NCBI GenBank assembly: GCA_038502055.1 | Contig: JAXRKN010000040.1 | Location: 2,480,001 to 2,544,000 of the forward strand | Direction of reading: 5' to 3' | Source of the DNA: Tanytarsus gracilentus | Lineage: Eukaryota > Arthropoda > Insecta > Diptera > Chironomidae | DNA: 64,000 nucleotides | In this document: positions 11,701 through 27,108 of the stretch, in pieces | How positions within the stretch are numbered: the first letter of the stretch is position 1 | Layout of the letters: each line of letters begins with the position of its first letter | The notes under the pieces: generated by a model | What the model was told of the DNA's origin: nothing | Database searches by the model: none | What the model saw: only the letters and a program-made list of their open reading frames with translations | Program-made: the position numbers and the translations under genes

Positions 11701-14700
11701 GCTTGAGAGCGAGTGGAGGGAGAACTTGAGAGTTTAAAAGTCAGAAATTTATTTTTATTTCACATTTAAAAGAATAAGTGAGTGGAGTAGGAAACAACAT
11801 ACAAACATGCAATTCGTTAAGCAGAAAGAGGTGTTCATTTTTAATGTACCTATGGAGTGGGAAGCTTTTAAAAGTGTTATTTTTAAGAATAATTTTCAAC
11901 ACATTCTAAGGCACATATTAATTAATTATAATTAAAGCTTTTACTGTCTAATAATTAGACTCTAATTAGAGGAGACAAGATTTTATGATTTATCTAATTC
12001 AAAATTATACAAATGGAATTTTCTTGGCTTTTACCATGAGATGGAATTTACGAATAAATCCCAATCACGTTTTAAATTTTACTTTGTGTAGCAAGAATAT
12101 GAATTAATTGCAATTTTGTATAAAGTTTGCATATATTTCTCTGAAGAAAAACCTAATGATGATTGGATTGTGGCTTTTAAACTCTTACGAATGAGCTCAA
12201 ATATCGGTCAAAAGTCAGTGACTCTCTTATTAAATTCCCTTGCGAAAATTTAATATGTTCTCTCTTTCTCTTTTCAGAACAATGAGTGGTTGTTAAAATT
12301 TCCACACATATAATACTGTATATCGCATTAAAATATTCATCATCCATCCCACCATGAATTTTCATTTCCTCCTCTTTTCCTTATACAGCGGTTGCAATAT
12401 GAGTAATAGAACTCATACAAAAATATGAATATTCATGAATAACTCTAACCTTTTATTATAAGCAGCGTAGCATGTTAGAGAGATTATAGCTGAGAAGGCT
12501 GAGAACCTCGAAATGCATAAATTTTCACCCGCAAAGCCAGACAAAATATTTTATCACTTTTTCTTTCGCCATATCAAAAAGTTTGTTGTATACTTAAAGT
12601 AACATGACGGTGGAAAAAAGAGTGTGAACAAAGCAGTTAGGCAAATGAATTAAATTATTTGCTTGCGTGCTTGAATCGAATAAATTTTTTTGTTCGCCCT
12701 CGAATGAACTGCAAGACAAAATTCTTTTTCTTGACACTGCCACAAAGGAATAGAATAGTCAAGTTAATAATTTTACAATTCAAGGAAAGTGTCATTAAAA
12801 CTTTCCTGTGGCGGCGTGTTGTCATAAAAAAGTATATACAATAAATTGTGTCTAAATTAGTGGCAAATAGCAGTGTCATGCTAAAATTGATTTTAGCTAT
12901 TGATTATTTAAAATACTAGAAAATTTTGTACTTCATTTGTGACCTATTTGAACTCAAATAGAAGAGAATTTTATTTTACACATTTAATGATAATGATCTG
13001 AAGGTAATAACTCATAACAGCGTACAATTGTTATCAACTTTCACCCTTTCGGTTAATCCAATATACGAGTGAAAAGAGCAATGAAATATATTGCGAGCAC
13101 ATATTTCTATAAAACGTCATTTGAATTCATGATTTGGGGCTTCTCCTACTGTTTTAGCACCACTAGGCGTATTCAAGCTGTATATTACCGGTTTTCTATA
13201 TATGAATATGTGTGTGTCTGGATGTGAAAAATATAAAACAGTCGGCATAATGTTATGGAACACATTTGTTATCATTTTTAAAGCCCATTTCAAATGAGAA
13301 ATGGCTAGAACGTGTAAGAGATAATTTATTTCTTTCGAATACTAATTTGAATTATAATTTTTTGGATTTTGCATGTGAGGTTTTTATAATTTCAGTGAAA
13401 TTTACTATTTACATTTTTTAAAGTGATACGAATTTTTTTTAGATTATTAAAAAAGGACATTCAGTGTTAATTTTTTAAAAGGGTGTAATCTCAGTTATTC
13501 CCCTCTACACTCATTATCAAGCATATTTAAAGAGGGCTTTAAGAGATCCACAAAATTACGGTAATTATGGGAGCAGTGACTTGTGTACATTTTAGATTGC
13601 AAAAAGGACTCAAGTTGGGATTTTTTCTCTCTCTCAACAATCACGGAATACGAGTATGAGATGGCAGACCATTGAGACAATGGAGATTAAGCCTTTTTTA
13701 TATCGCTCAGACATAACGATGATTTTTGATGTTTGCACATGGAAAAATTAAGCAATAAAATTCCATTCTCGCTTTTTTACAGCAATATTCTCTCGGATGA
13801 GCGAGCAAAACGAATATGTTACTGCTGTTTTTGTGGTGGTGTTTGAAAATGATGATAATGATAATGATGTGTGTGCTTTTGTGACTGTAAAGCGTCACTT
13901 TTGTGTTTGACTTCACCAAAAGAACCTTAAGCTGTTTTATTTGGGAGTAGTTCCATATTAATGTAACACGAGATTTTTTAAATATAATTTTGAACTTTTT
14001 TCCAACGAGTCAAACTCTCCGGACATCTCCCATTAAAACTTTCGATTAACTTCAATTCAACGTGAAGCTTCATATTGAAGGAATTCCATGTGGAAAAATA
14101 AATATCACGGACATAAAAAGAAAAAGCCTCATTTTGTTTAAAGTAGAGGCAGTTAATGTTATCAAAAGGACAAGTTTTCCTTTAGTAGCAACAATGAAGA
14201 TAATGGGCTCATTTCGAACGAGAGAGAAAGTAATTTATTCATTCGAATGATGCATACATGAGTAAGAAAAAACAAACGAGAAACATTATTACATTTTATT
14301 TCAAGCAGAAGTTTCATTTTAGAAAGTGTGAGTTGGGTTTTGCTTGTTTACAATGCCTTACTCTTAGAATATGAACCAACAAGAAAACACAATTTGCAGT
14401 TTGTGTAAATATTTTCCTTTGAGAGTGGGCAATTTCCTCTTTAAAGATAAGACTGTGAGGCTAGTTAAATGCTTGGGGTGTATTGAAGGAAATGGGGTAA
14501 AATGCTTGATATCCATTTTCTCAAGATTAAGTCATTTAGTTCTATCTATTTTTATCTTTCAAGTAAAATAACTTTGAGTGTGTGGTCATCCTTTTAAAGG
14601 TTAATTAAGTGGTCAAAATTAATCTGCTAATCGCTTTTAATTAATTTTTATATACAATACTATGAGATACGTACAAACCCTTCAGTATAATTTATAATTT

Positions 14701-17700
14701 TCAATCCAGTGATTTTGAAGTTAAGAATTGATTTTTCACTTGATCTCTGACCACTTTTCCGCATGGGTTGCTTCTTTCAAAAAAAAAAGTTTCAATAAAA
14801 GAGGACGTAAAACTTGTGATGAATATAAACAATGGACGTTGATGGGTGAGGGTATAAAAGTTGAAATTATTATTCTACAAATTTATTTTCATTGTTTTAA
14901 GAAGCCTCTTTTGTCCATTTATCACCTTATACCTGAAATGACTCGTTCTGCCTACGTTTCAGACATAAAATTTTCTTCGTTTATGTCCCACGATGATTTT
15001 TACGGCCATTTCCCTTGAAAGAGCACCTATTTGCTCTTGGATCATAATTTTTAGGATGACGGTCATAAATAGAACGAGAGATGATGACTGATGGCGTGCA
15101 TAAAAATTTTAAATGAAAATGCTCTTTATTGAAATAATTATTGTGTGACACAATTCGTGCGAAACGCAGAATTATATTTAATGCAATGCCAGCAAAATTC
15201 CATTCAAGCATTTAAGTGGTGCCCGTTAATAATTGATGACATGGAGCACATATATTCAACCCCTTGATTGTCTCATGAGAATTCACAAAAAAATTCTCTC
15301 CTTATTTTCACATTTCCGGCATCTGTCGCTCGCTTCTTCGATAGGAATTAAATTTGAAGTGATTCTTTTTCCAGCTGCATGAATTTTTGATAGCCAGTGA
15401 TGCTTCATACATTTCAACGGAACATTCTCGCATGAGCACATTTCGTGTCGCTGTCTGTATTTTATTTTCCTCACACATTTTTCAGGCCGTTGTTGCAGTG
15501 AAAATTTCGCTCATAAAATATATCGACATAAAAGCCTTGTTGAATATTTTCATGCATTTTTAAAGTTTTTTTTTTCGCCTCAACCCAATAAAAAAACTTG
15601 TTGATTAAAAAAATTGTTAAATTTCAATTTGTTTATGGTGAAAACACACACACACATATCAATCAAATAAATAACATTGAGGGAGAGAGAGAAAATTCAA
15701 TTACATTATTATCATCATCATGATCATCCCTCAGTCAGATTCATTTTTCTTCTTCAAGCTCGCTGTAGGCTCAGCGAGCGAGCGTGTATGCAGTATTGCG
15801 GTAGAGAATCCACTCTGTACAAATAAAAACAGAACAATAAATTGATTAAAGCTTATTGAATTGTAAAACTTTCATCGGGCTTTTCCTTGTCATTGTTTTA
15901 TTTACTACGTCGCGCATACACATATTCGAAAATGTAAAGTTTTAAATCAATTTAATCTCCGAGACTGAATTTTACAACGACGCTGTTATGTTCGCACAAT
16001 TTAAAGCCACTTCCTCCATCCACATCGACAGTTTCACATTGGAAATTGAATGGAAGCGCATTTTCAGTTGATTTACATTCTCTTTCTCTCTCATTGTCGA
16101 TGTATGCAAATTTTTATAAAATTTTGTAAAATGTAAATTATTGAAAGGCAATACAACAAAAGTCATCCTGACTGCTGCCATGTCCATTGTCGGTAAATAT
16201 GCGAAGGGTAGCGAGAGAGAGAGAGGATTGAAAATAAAATACGGAAAAAATTGAATAAATTCAATTTCAGCTCGAATTTCATTATTAATCTCTCTTTCCT
16301 CTGAATACTGATCGCAGAGCGAAATATAATATTTAAAAAAAATAAACTTTTTTATGGACGAAAAAAATTTAATTAAATTCATAAAATCCAATTCGAAAAC
16401 CCCATGATTGGAAGGGAAATATAGTATTGTGAAATTCGAAATGGATTTTGGAGCATCATTCAGTTCGTTATAAAAGTACTTTTTAATTTATTTGAACTTC
16501 CATAAAAAATTATTTTTCATCATTGGAAAAACCAACAAAAGTTATGGTGAAAAATGGTTGAAAATCGCATTTGCAAACTACAAAACGAGCCACTCATACT
16601 CATAGCGAGTAAATAACAGAATAAAATTTACAAGCAAAACTTGTCAAGTATGACGGGAATTTTTTTCCTTATTTCGTTTTATCTAAAAAGGGAATTTTAT
16701 TTCATTTCCATCAAGAATACTAGAGTTTCGCCGACGAGTTGAGTGGATAAAAAAAAATTCACTGCAAAAAAATGGCAGAATTTAATTAATATGTTAGTGG
16801 TCTACGACTCTTTCGCCGCTTAATTGCATGATTTTATCAATGTTTAATTTGCATGCTTTACAATCGACACAACAAAGTTAAATTTGCAATTACACAACTT
16901 CGTCGTTGTCGTTTAGATTTGAGTTTGGACAAGTTCATTGTGGAATGAGAGAAAATGTGCAATGTATACTCAGAAAAAAGTTCTTTTTTGTAAGCGATTT
17001 TCATTTACGATGACGATGATGGCAGAATGTCAAAAACCCATAACAAACAGAATTGTGAATGAATAGAAATGACCAGAATACATTTATACCATAGCTGCAT
17101 ACATTGATGGGAGTGAGCGCCGTTTCTAACTCTATGGCGATGATGATCTATGGCGAATGAGAAATCGAAAAAAGAGAGCAGAGACAGCAGTAATAAACTT
17201 TTCAGACGCTTGACGTGGATGCCTTTTACTTTTTCTCTCTAAAAAAAAATATATTAAGAGCTTCTCAATCGTTTGTCATTTTCAGAGAAAAATATACTTA
17301 AACAATGATGAAATGTGGTGAATTTTTTTTAAGGAATGCGAATATTACTTTAAAATTTAAATTTCCTAAAAGATTTTAGTTTTAAATATTGTGCAACGTG
17401 CCAAAAGAGGTTATATTTAACTTGCCATCCCTCGAAGCAAGGTATATTAATCATCGGAGGAAAACTTCATAAATTGTAGTCCAAAAACCGCACAGACATG
17501 CTTTATGCATACACAAAAGTCTATTTCATTTATTCAGATCCACCCTTAAAAATGGAACGAAGGATTGATTTGTCGTTTCTCTATGCAAAAGTTGCATTCA
17601 TTTTCCAACTTTATTTTTCATGCCATGAATTTCCACTAGATTGCCTCTTGGCCAACCTACAAAAAAGTCGTCAAAGAAAGATGACAGAGAAATATTGAGG

Positions 17701-20700
17701 CTTCATGCTTTATGGTCGAGGTCGTAAAATATTTATTTTTATGTAGAAAAGAATGTTTCATCTTCGTGCGTCTATAAAACTATATTGAAAACAAATTTTT
17801 TAAGTGGGGGGAGAGGATTTTGTCATAAAATGTAAATAAATTTGCAACAATATCATGCTTCACATGGATTGTCGTATGTACACATAAAACAAAAGGATGT
17901 CTTGAGATGGAAAATGATTAATGGTCTAACCGTCTAGTCACAGCATACAAAACTTTCTAAACCACCCAACACTATCATCATCACTTATGCACTTCAAGTT
18001 CCTCCCATCCCATTCCAATTCTCCCGCCATTCATTTCTAAAAGCGAGAGAAAGTTCTCATACATTATTATCATTTTGATGATGAAAGTTTTCTTCGCCCT
18101 TTTGTGTTTCCTTCTCTCTCTTTTATTCACACCAAACGGCGAAGACATTGTAGCACTTGAAATGAATGTAAATTTGTGTGTATGTCGCTATGCAGTCATC
18201 TTCTTACAATAAAATCGCACAAAAAGTGTTTAGCACATTGTCGTGTGCTCTACAGCGATGCTCCAAGTAAGAGCGAGAGTAATAAAGTATTTTTTGATAG
18301 ACAAACGGATTTGAAAAGTTGAAAATTACTTTTTATGGGTTTTGTGTTGAATGTACATGCCCTGTGGTTCCTGTCGTCTTGCATTAAATACATTTCTTAA
18401 AGTTTCTCTTTTCACAAGTGCTCGCACATATGAGACAAAAAGTAAAGAGCGATTGAAATGAACATTTTGTTGCTGCTGAGGGATCACTCAAAGGTTGTTT
18501 GTGAATAAAACATTATTCAGGTAAACTGAGATTTTTCTTTCAAATGTAAATCAGAAAATGTGTCAAAATTACATACATGTGAGGCTTTTGAGGGTTTCCG
18601 ACCGCAAACTCTAATGCTAGGATTGAAACACGTGTGCAAAAGATTTTAAGAAACTTTTCCTTTCGATTTCATGCAATTAATTATTGATGAGCGGAAAATG
18701 CTTTTCCTTGAAAGTTTCACTTTCGCGCAAGTTGACTTTTACAGCAAAGACATCCAGAGGAAAATTCAACATCGATAAGCGAATGCGCAAGGACAAATTT
18801 AGAACAACTTGTTTTGGAATTTTCCTTCACAAACTCGTAGTGACATCTCATGCTCCTCCATGAAAATACAAAAAGCTCATTTTATTTAAATTCCATTATA
18901 AACGATTTTATTGCTCTCACGTTTAATAGACAATTTATATTAATATTGAATGTTGACAATGATATGAAAAACAGCAATATTTACCGAAAATTTTATTATT
19001 ATTGACAAAGGGTTCAGAGGAAAAATTTTATGAAAAGCAAATACGCGGAAGTGAGCTCCATATGACACAAAAAAAATTTGGTTGCAAAATATTTGATCAA
19101 AATTTGATTGAAATTAAATTGAAAACACTCAAATATCGAATCATAATAACGACGAGTTTTGGAGGTGGAGTGAAAGGTAAAAGGATCATTTATAGAATGT
19201 TTTCGCCTAAATTTTATTGCAACTTTTATGTCTTCCATGATTTGCTTGCTATGTGCTTTAGCAGAAATCCTTGGCTATCTCTATAACAACGTTGAACAAT
19301 ATAAACGGATGGATGAGTGAAACGAGCGAGTAGCGAAGGATGAGAAAAACATTCTCTTCGTCTGTGCTATAGCAACCTGTTGAAAAAATCTCTGAAATAA
19401 GCATGAGGATGAAAATTTTCCGCTTATGTTTGTCGTGCTTCAGCGCCAAACAATAAAATATAATTTGAATTTATTGAAGTGCACGCGTATACATTCTAAA
19501 AAACTGTTTTGCAAATTAAGATGTCGGCTTTGTAACAAATTTCAATTTATTTTTATTCTTCTTTTTTTATTATGACAAACATACGCTCATTTTTATACGT
19601 ATGTAAAAGTCCTCGTGGAATATGAAAAATTTAATTTATTTTTGCTCTGCTATTTTTTTGATGATGCCATGGAGATCCACACAACTCAAAATAGAAAAAC
19701 CAGAAGCCAATGAATTTTTCTTTCATTCTTTCATCAACATCAATTTAATTCTTTGGTGAAAAATTTTCGTTTTATGATTTCTCGTCAATTTGATGAAGTT
19801 TAATCAGTCAAAGGTTGCCTATGGATACATTGGCAAGGCTTTATAGCCCAAAAACCGAAAGCAAATATTTGCTTTGTAGTCGCTCTCGATGCTAATGAAT
19901 TGAAGAATCTCTCAATAATGGAAATTATTTTAAGGGACTCAATTTCGAAAATGCTCCATTGTGCATGGCTTTAAATGCGTGTGTGAGTGTGGACATAATT
20001 AAACTTTAATTTTTCAAAAATATTCATGGAAATTATTTTTAATGAGGTTTTTTGCAAAAAAAAAAGTTCTGAAATTTTATCAACATCAAAACCTCAAAAA
20101 TAATAATTTCAATTCCACGAAATCCCTTTTTTGATGTTGTTGTGGCTTGATTATAAAATAGTTGAAATTAAACATGAGCGTGGCTAATGACAGCTTCAAT
20201 TATCAATTCCGAGTAACACAATTCGCTCGCAGCTTTCACCCTTACAGCGTTTTGACATTAGTGAGCTAATGAATGGAAGTGGAAAATTCAAAAAGTCTCG
20301 TTTGTGAATGCAAAAAAGTTTTTAATTAAAATTCATTGTTAAATTGAAAGTCTATTAACGAGTTGACAGCAGCACCTCCATCACTGTGCAATGTAATAAG
20401 TTGCTAGCGACGCGCTCAAATTGAATTTTGAGTTTTGTACGACATGTAATTTTTGATGTGAATGCGGCAAATTAATATGTGTCAACTGAATGCGGTTTTC
20501 AGAAAAGCGCCAACAACATGCATCAATAATGTGGATACAGAGAAAATCGTTATCGCTTCATTCACACTCGCCCTCCTTCCCTTCATCACTTTGCAGTTGC
20601 ATTTCACCGCTACATCTATAGTGAGCGTGTGTGCATTTAACATCCAAAATTGAAATCGCTGTTTACAATATAACAGATTACTTTGCCATGGTTTGACCAA

Positions 20701-22312
20701 CCTACCCATGCATGAATATTACACGATGTCCACCACAACAACCCACAAGAGGAGTGAGTGAGAAATAAAAATTTTCATCATTAATTTTTGTGTTATAGCT
20801 GATAATTTTAAAATGCTCGCGAGCGCGATAAAAAAAATCTACCCGATGGAAAATTCAATATCCAAAGTAATTAAAAATATTTTTAATTAAGCGCTTAAAA
20901 AGAGGATGTTTTCTCACTCTGCTGGCATCGAAACGATTATTAATGGGAAAGCGATCAAAGAATATTAATCTCATTTCTTTAGATCACAAACTTACTTTTT
21001 CTCTCTCCACGCTCAGATTTTTTAAAGGGGGGCTTTTATTAACTTTTTATCATTACGCCCAATTCCTGTCGAAAAAACCTCACACAGCGCGCTCTAAACA
21101 TACTCTTTGAATTTTAATTTCCTTCCTTTCATAATATCCGATTGAGTACTCGTGCTTTATGTTCTGCACACAGATATTGAGTTAAAAGCGAGCTTGTGTG
21201 AGGTAGCTGAGAGAACAATTTCCCAACCGCACTGAGTGAGTCTGTAAACAGAAATTACTTTTTAATTCATTCCGTTGAAAGTTAAATTTTAATTTCCGAT
21301 CGAAAATCTTTTGCCGTGCTGTTTTCAATTCTACGATAATCCATGTTGATTCTATTTCGATTCTTATAACGTTCCTGTAAGCCATTGAGCTGTGGGTGTT
21401 CTCGATATACGACAGCAGAAAGAAAAGCTGAGATTGAGAATTTTAGTAATTTAATTTTGCGGTTTGTTCCGAATTTTTATCTAGTAATTTTGAACTATGG
21501 TGGTTTGAAGAATTGCGCTGGGAGATATTTTGCTGTAGAATTTAATCAAACAACAAAATAAATATTTATGAGGGCTAAGCGAAATATTTTTTCAGCTTCT
21601 AAAATTTTTGATAAATATTCAAACAGACAGTTTTGAATTAAATTTATAGAAATTCTCGATTGTAAATTTGAGGCAACAAGCTCAATTGAAACTTATCGAA
21701 AGAAATTAAAACAAATTTTTCGCATGCAATTTCATCGAGTTTCGATGGTTTCAATTAATGAAAATTGAAACTTGATTTCTCTTCAACCCACAATCATAAA
21801 AAAATGGTTGGACACTTGAAATTTTTTTCATTTCCAAAAATTTAAAATTTAAATTTAAATAAAGATCGAATCTAGAAAGTTAATTTCCCTTTTTATATAT
21901 GCAAGCACATACAAGTTTATCTTTTCCCCATTTCACTCTGAATTCATTTATCGATGTAAACAGAAGTAAATCGCATAGAAATTGAGTTAAGAATAAATAA
22001 GGGAAAAAAATTGCTCACATCGAAATTTAATTGAATTTCTCGACGTTACCTCTCTCTCTTTCACTCGAATGAAATATGTTTTGCTGGTTTTACATCAGAG
22101 ATATGATGATGAAAAGCAATAAAACATTTTAAGGTGAAGTGAGAGTGAAGAAGAAAGGGTTGAAAGAGAAGAAACTTTTTATTTTCATCCCAATCTCACT
22201 CTAAATGTATTTCCAATTCATTTTGAGAACGCAACTTTCATCACATTACATAGCAACAGATTATTCTTGTGGTGTAAAATCGATTTTGAGGTTATCTCTC
22301 GCACTCACAACG

Positions 22313-22332
22313 TTTCACATGAACATGTGAAA
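22313..22332. repeat. 20-nt palindrome with CACATG/CATGTG arms
   Basis: TTTCACATG, a two-base AA spacer, then CATGTGAAA: nine-base arms that pair perfectly. Each arm carries an E-box-type CANNTG hexamer, so it could be a paired bHLH site or a chance hairpin. Confidence 0.6.
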
Positions 22333-25300
22333 TATGAAGTTAGATTTTAACCGCAATCTCTTACCAAAAGTTGAATAGGAAATTGTTGCTGATAACAACC
22401 CAGGACTAGTACAGGAAAACCTGAGGATTTTACTTTTAATCCTTAAGTTTCAATATGTGCAACATTGTATTTTAAAACCTTTGGTTCCACGGTAAATGAA
22501 ATACCCTCCTTTCTCATGATGCGGTCATTTATGTACGCAATGAAGATTATTTATTAATATCCGTAATGAATGTCTGCCAAAAGCAGAGGCATGCATACGA
22601 AAATTATGCGTTCATCAATGTGCATCCGCCCATTCGACAATGGTCAGATAATGCTCTCTCACAGTAAGCGGTTTGCTTTACATAGATTTCATTTAATATT
22701 GCATAATCGTCTTTGCATGCATTTTAATGGCTCTCTACCGACTATGTGTGTGTGAATGGGTGATAGGGATTTTTTTGATCACGATGCAAAATGTTTGAAC
22801 AACTTTATCGCATCATAATAGCTAAAGAAGATTAAATATTACCATGGAGAAGCACCCAATTAGAGCCATATTTATATCCACCGTAATTCCATAATAGACA
22901 GAAATAAATCAATTAATAGAAGTGTATCGAAAACCTTCCATTTTAAAAAAAATATCGAAAAGCGGCAGGAAAAATAACAAATCATTAAAAGATTATTTTC
23001 TAGAAGCTTGCGTTTGCTCTTTTCATTTTTAGAATTTTTGTTTATCTAAGCAAAAAAGAAGCATTAGAGAAATGCTAACAATTTCGACATTGTGTTAAAT
23101 TCACAACAAAAGACAGTGCTCAACAGTTTATGAAATTTTTCAATGTTCGCAGCCTAGGCGAGGAGTGTTAAGTTTTCATTGAATCCCTCTATAATCCATT
23201 AACATTTTACGGTGGCACAAATGATAAATTTGAATTTCACGCGCGGCAACGCGAGTACAAAAGCGCGAAAAGGCATTGAGGGCAGATTAAATACAGGAGA
23301 TTATGAAGGAAGTTAATTGCATTTTTTGCTCTCTTTTGTGTGTATGGAGAGGGCAAGATTAGAACGTGCGTAACATATTGCAATTTTTTTATATTTTCAG
23401 TTTATTAAACTTATTTTAATTTTTCAATGATGATATTTTAATTTGTCAGTCAATTCACCTAATTTTTAAATTCCTCCCATGACTTTACGACTCTCCTCCT
23501 CCAACTCGTCGAATGTTTGAATAACAAAGTGAGTAAATTGAAATACAGTTTTATGTTTTTTTAAGTCAAGTTGGGATTTATCAGGATTAACACTATATAC
23601 GTCGACACATACCGTGCATAATGGCGAAAAAGTACATTAAACGTGGAAAATAAAAAAGAAACGTTTTTTTTGTGTTGAAAATTTCATTTAAAGTCATTGA
23701 GAATTTCCGCAGTTACTTCTTTTTTATTTGAAAAGTTGCATGCGTCCATAAAAATGCCCATAATTTTCTCGTTATTACAATAAAAGAATATTTAAACTTT
23801 AATCGATATGACCTCACTCGCAGAAGGAGGAGCTTGGTGAAAGTCATTCACCATCATAATCGTGTATATAATCATCATGAAGAGACAAGTAACTTTTTAC
23901 TCTCATAATTTTATCTTTACGACACTAATTAAATGCGAAAATGTATTATTTTGATTGCACAACAAAAAGACACTCTCTGTGTGACTCCCTTTAATTCTGC
24001 TTTGTTAAGGGAATTTTTAATTAAAAATTATTCTCGCTGTTCTCGCTTTGGTGCGTCCTTCTACTCTTTGATTAGATTTTAGGTTTTTAAGAAAAATGTC
24101 TTTAATAACATTCTAAATGAGTACGCTCTCTTGCTTTTATTAGCCCCAGCTTTTAGCTTTCTCTCTCTCTCGCTTTTTATGTCTTAATTACACGCATAAA
24201 TTTATGGATTTTTTTTTCGAAAGCTAAACTAATAATTTTAGGATGAGGATTAAAGGGAAGAAGGCTTTTAGCCGCTCCAGCGACTTCATTAAAATTTTGT
24301 AGCGCTTAATTTGCAAAACATAAAAAATTTGCCCTTATCGCATACTTTATCTTCTTACTTTTTCGAAACAGCCTCAATTTGAAGACATAAATTTTCTTTT
24401 CCAATTTCATTCGAAAATTAAACATAATTTATATTGCAGCATGTGCAAGCATTCATACTTATTAAAGTATTAATTTTATTTTTAAAATAATTTTTTTAAC
24501 TCAAAAAAATATAATCAAGTAAAATTTTATCTAAAACCTTGCACATGAACCTCGCACCACGTTATTTCGTCAGAAAAACATATTTTGTAATATAAGAGAG
24601 AGTTAATTAAGACGTGTTGTTGTCACATGTAGTTAAATGTTTTTTTTCTTCTTTCTCGTAGCTGAAAACGTTCCACATACAACCACCGCCACCGTGCCAT
24701 TTCGCTGGAATGAGAAAAAGTAATTACGACTGCGATGCCAGAGGGAAAAATTTTCCATTTCATGTTTTGTACGATTTTTACCCAAGAAAACATGGCTGTG
24801 TGACATTTCTCTTCTTTAACATATATGCTGAGTTAAGTGTCTCAATGTGTGTGTAGGTTTTACACCGAATTTAATGTTTCAAAGCAATTTAGACTCTTTT
24901 CGCTTTTATATTTCAGTTAAAAATTGTTTATGTCTTAATGTGAAAAACAATTAAATTTTAGCGGCACATATTTGCTTTAAAATCGGGGCGCGCGAGTTGT
25001 GTGTACGTTGATGTCTCTCATCATGATATATAAAATGTTCATAACATAAAACTTTGCGTTTCTTAATTGCGTGTATTTCGTCTCCAATTAGGAAAGCGCT
25101 TAGGGAATTATGCGTCTTGTTTTGTATGTTTTGTAAATGCTAATTAAATGATGCTAGGCAGCAAGCGAAAGACTTTCCACTCGATGCCCTGGTGACGATA
25201 CTAAGTTTTGTGTCCTCATTAATTGACAAGGTAAACTTATATACAATTTCAAGTGCGCATTACCTTTTTAGCAGAATTCACATTTTATAACGAGATTATT

Positions 25301-26401
25301 TTAACATTTTTGTCCACTAGTGGTTAAAATATTTAAATATTTAAAAATTTGCGCTAAAAACACCACAAAAGGGTTTTATAAAAATAAACACTTTCTTGAG
25401 ATCCTGCTGCGGCAGTTTCATGAGGACAGAAAATGAACTTTTTGACATGAAAATATTGTCACGTGCGAGTGGCACATAAAACTACCCTTTAATTTATGCT
25501 CCGATGACACGCATTTCTTCGATTGGGAGCCACTTAATTTTAGTGTGCCTACTGTGTGTGAATGATAAGGATCTAAAGACACTCCACCGCCAACATGAGA
25601 AGAACGACGCATACATTACATCAGATATTGGAGAATGTCATGCTAACAGATAGTAAAGCAACGTCTCGGGAACAACTTTGAGCAAATTTATCGTCATTAG
25701 ATTGCAAGCGATTTATTTTTAAGATAACCCACGTTGATGAATTTGACGTCATTGGTTGAAAATTTCGATAACATTTCTTTCTTTTAAAATTTCTTAAAGA
25801 TTTATTAAGAAAATTTTATACTTTGAAACAAAAAATTATAGGGATTGCAAAATTTAAGGAACTAACAAGCAACACTTAACTAACGACATTTCAATCACCG
25901 GTCCTTAAGAGACTCATCGGAACCTCGAGACTTTTTCTCCATGTATAACGAATAATAATTTAACGTAATTGTTTACTTCATGGTGTGAGTTTATTGTTAT
26001 TATTGAAGCTCTATATTCAATTAGTCTCGAAGCTTGTTATATGTACTGTTGTGCCAAACTATAAACATGACATGTTTCAATATGGATGTAATAAATTACA
26101 AAGCGTTCATAATTCATTGCACATACATATCATATTCCCTTTGCCTGCACATCTATTAGAATGAGAAAGACAACACTGACGACAAAAATGGGGTGGTGAA
26201 TGTGGGTGTTTTTACTTTGTTATATAGACGTGAATATGTTTTTGGTGAATGTAACATTCAATGAAAAGCTCATTTTTAAACAAAGTAGACAGACAGGATG
26301 AATTGCAGGCGAACGTCTACGAAGAAAATTTCATGATAATTAAATTTCGTATAGTGCAAATTATAAAAAATATTGTGCGCACAAAAAATAACGAGAGAAG
26401 A

Positions 26402-26418
26402 GGGTATTCGGCTGAATA
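26402..26418 (+). repeat. Left arm of a 17-bp exact inverted repeat
   Basis: GGGTATTCGGCTGAATA. Its exact reverse complement is at 26955-26971, 536 bp away. The flanks do not match further. (TTG)n follows at 26421. Confidence 0.75.
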
Positions 26419-26954
26419 AATTGTTGTTGTTGTAATTACAAAAATCGAGTTTTTCCTTAGATTTTGCTGCAAAGCAGTTAAAGACTATTTTTTATTAAAT
26501 TCTTTGTGGTCTCTTCTTTCTATAAACACTTTTAGACCAGCCATAAACTTTCTATATGAAGCAGGAAATTTTTTTTAAAAATTAACTTATGTGACACGGA
26601 AAATTTTTTCATCTGGCCGATCGACTAAACGGATCAAATCAATTAAGTATAAAATTCCAAACACTTAATTTTAGTTAGTGGACAAGTTGTACTATGTAAG
26701 AAAAATCATAAAAAAATTCCACAAAGCTTAATTAAATTTTAATTAATTAAAATTGAATTGTCACGTTAGTTATCAACAAAATATTTTAATCTTCATTTTG
26801 GAACGGCTGCAAACTTTTAGGAAGCTAAAAGTTAAATTTTAAAATCAGTTTTGGAACTTTAATTAATAATCCATAATGAAATTAATACAAGATGTATCCA
26901 GGAAAATTTAAAACTATCATTTTTAAATCGCATTTTTTAAAAATCAACTCCACC

Positions 26955-26971
26955 TATTCAGCCGAATACCC
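26955..26971 (-). repeat. Right arm of the 17-bp exact inverted repeat
   Basis: TATTCAGCCGAATACCC on the plus strand, the exact reverse complement of 26402-26418. Confidence 0.75.
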
Positions 26972-27085
26972 AAGAAGAGAAATGTACACAATGAGATCGT
27001 TTCAGCTTCAGATCCAACATTTATATTTAAGCGAAATTGTTTGTTATTCATCGAGAATGATGAGAGCGAGCGTGTGGGGAAAAAT

Positions 27086-27108
27086 AACAACAACAACATC
27101 ATCATCAT
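27086..27108 (+). repeat. (AAC)4(ATC)n compound microsatellite
   Basis: Four AAC units run directly into ATC units. Simple sequence; no gene evidence. Confidence 0.7.

Noticed and set aside
15972..16391. 139-residue minus-strand frame
   Set aside because: Length is near what chance gives in 64 kb; the composition is AT-driven and there is no motif or splice support.
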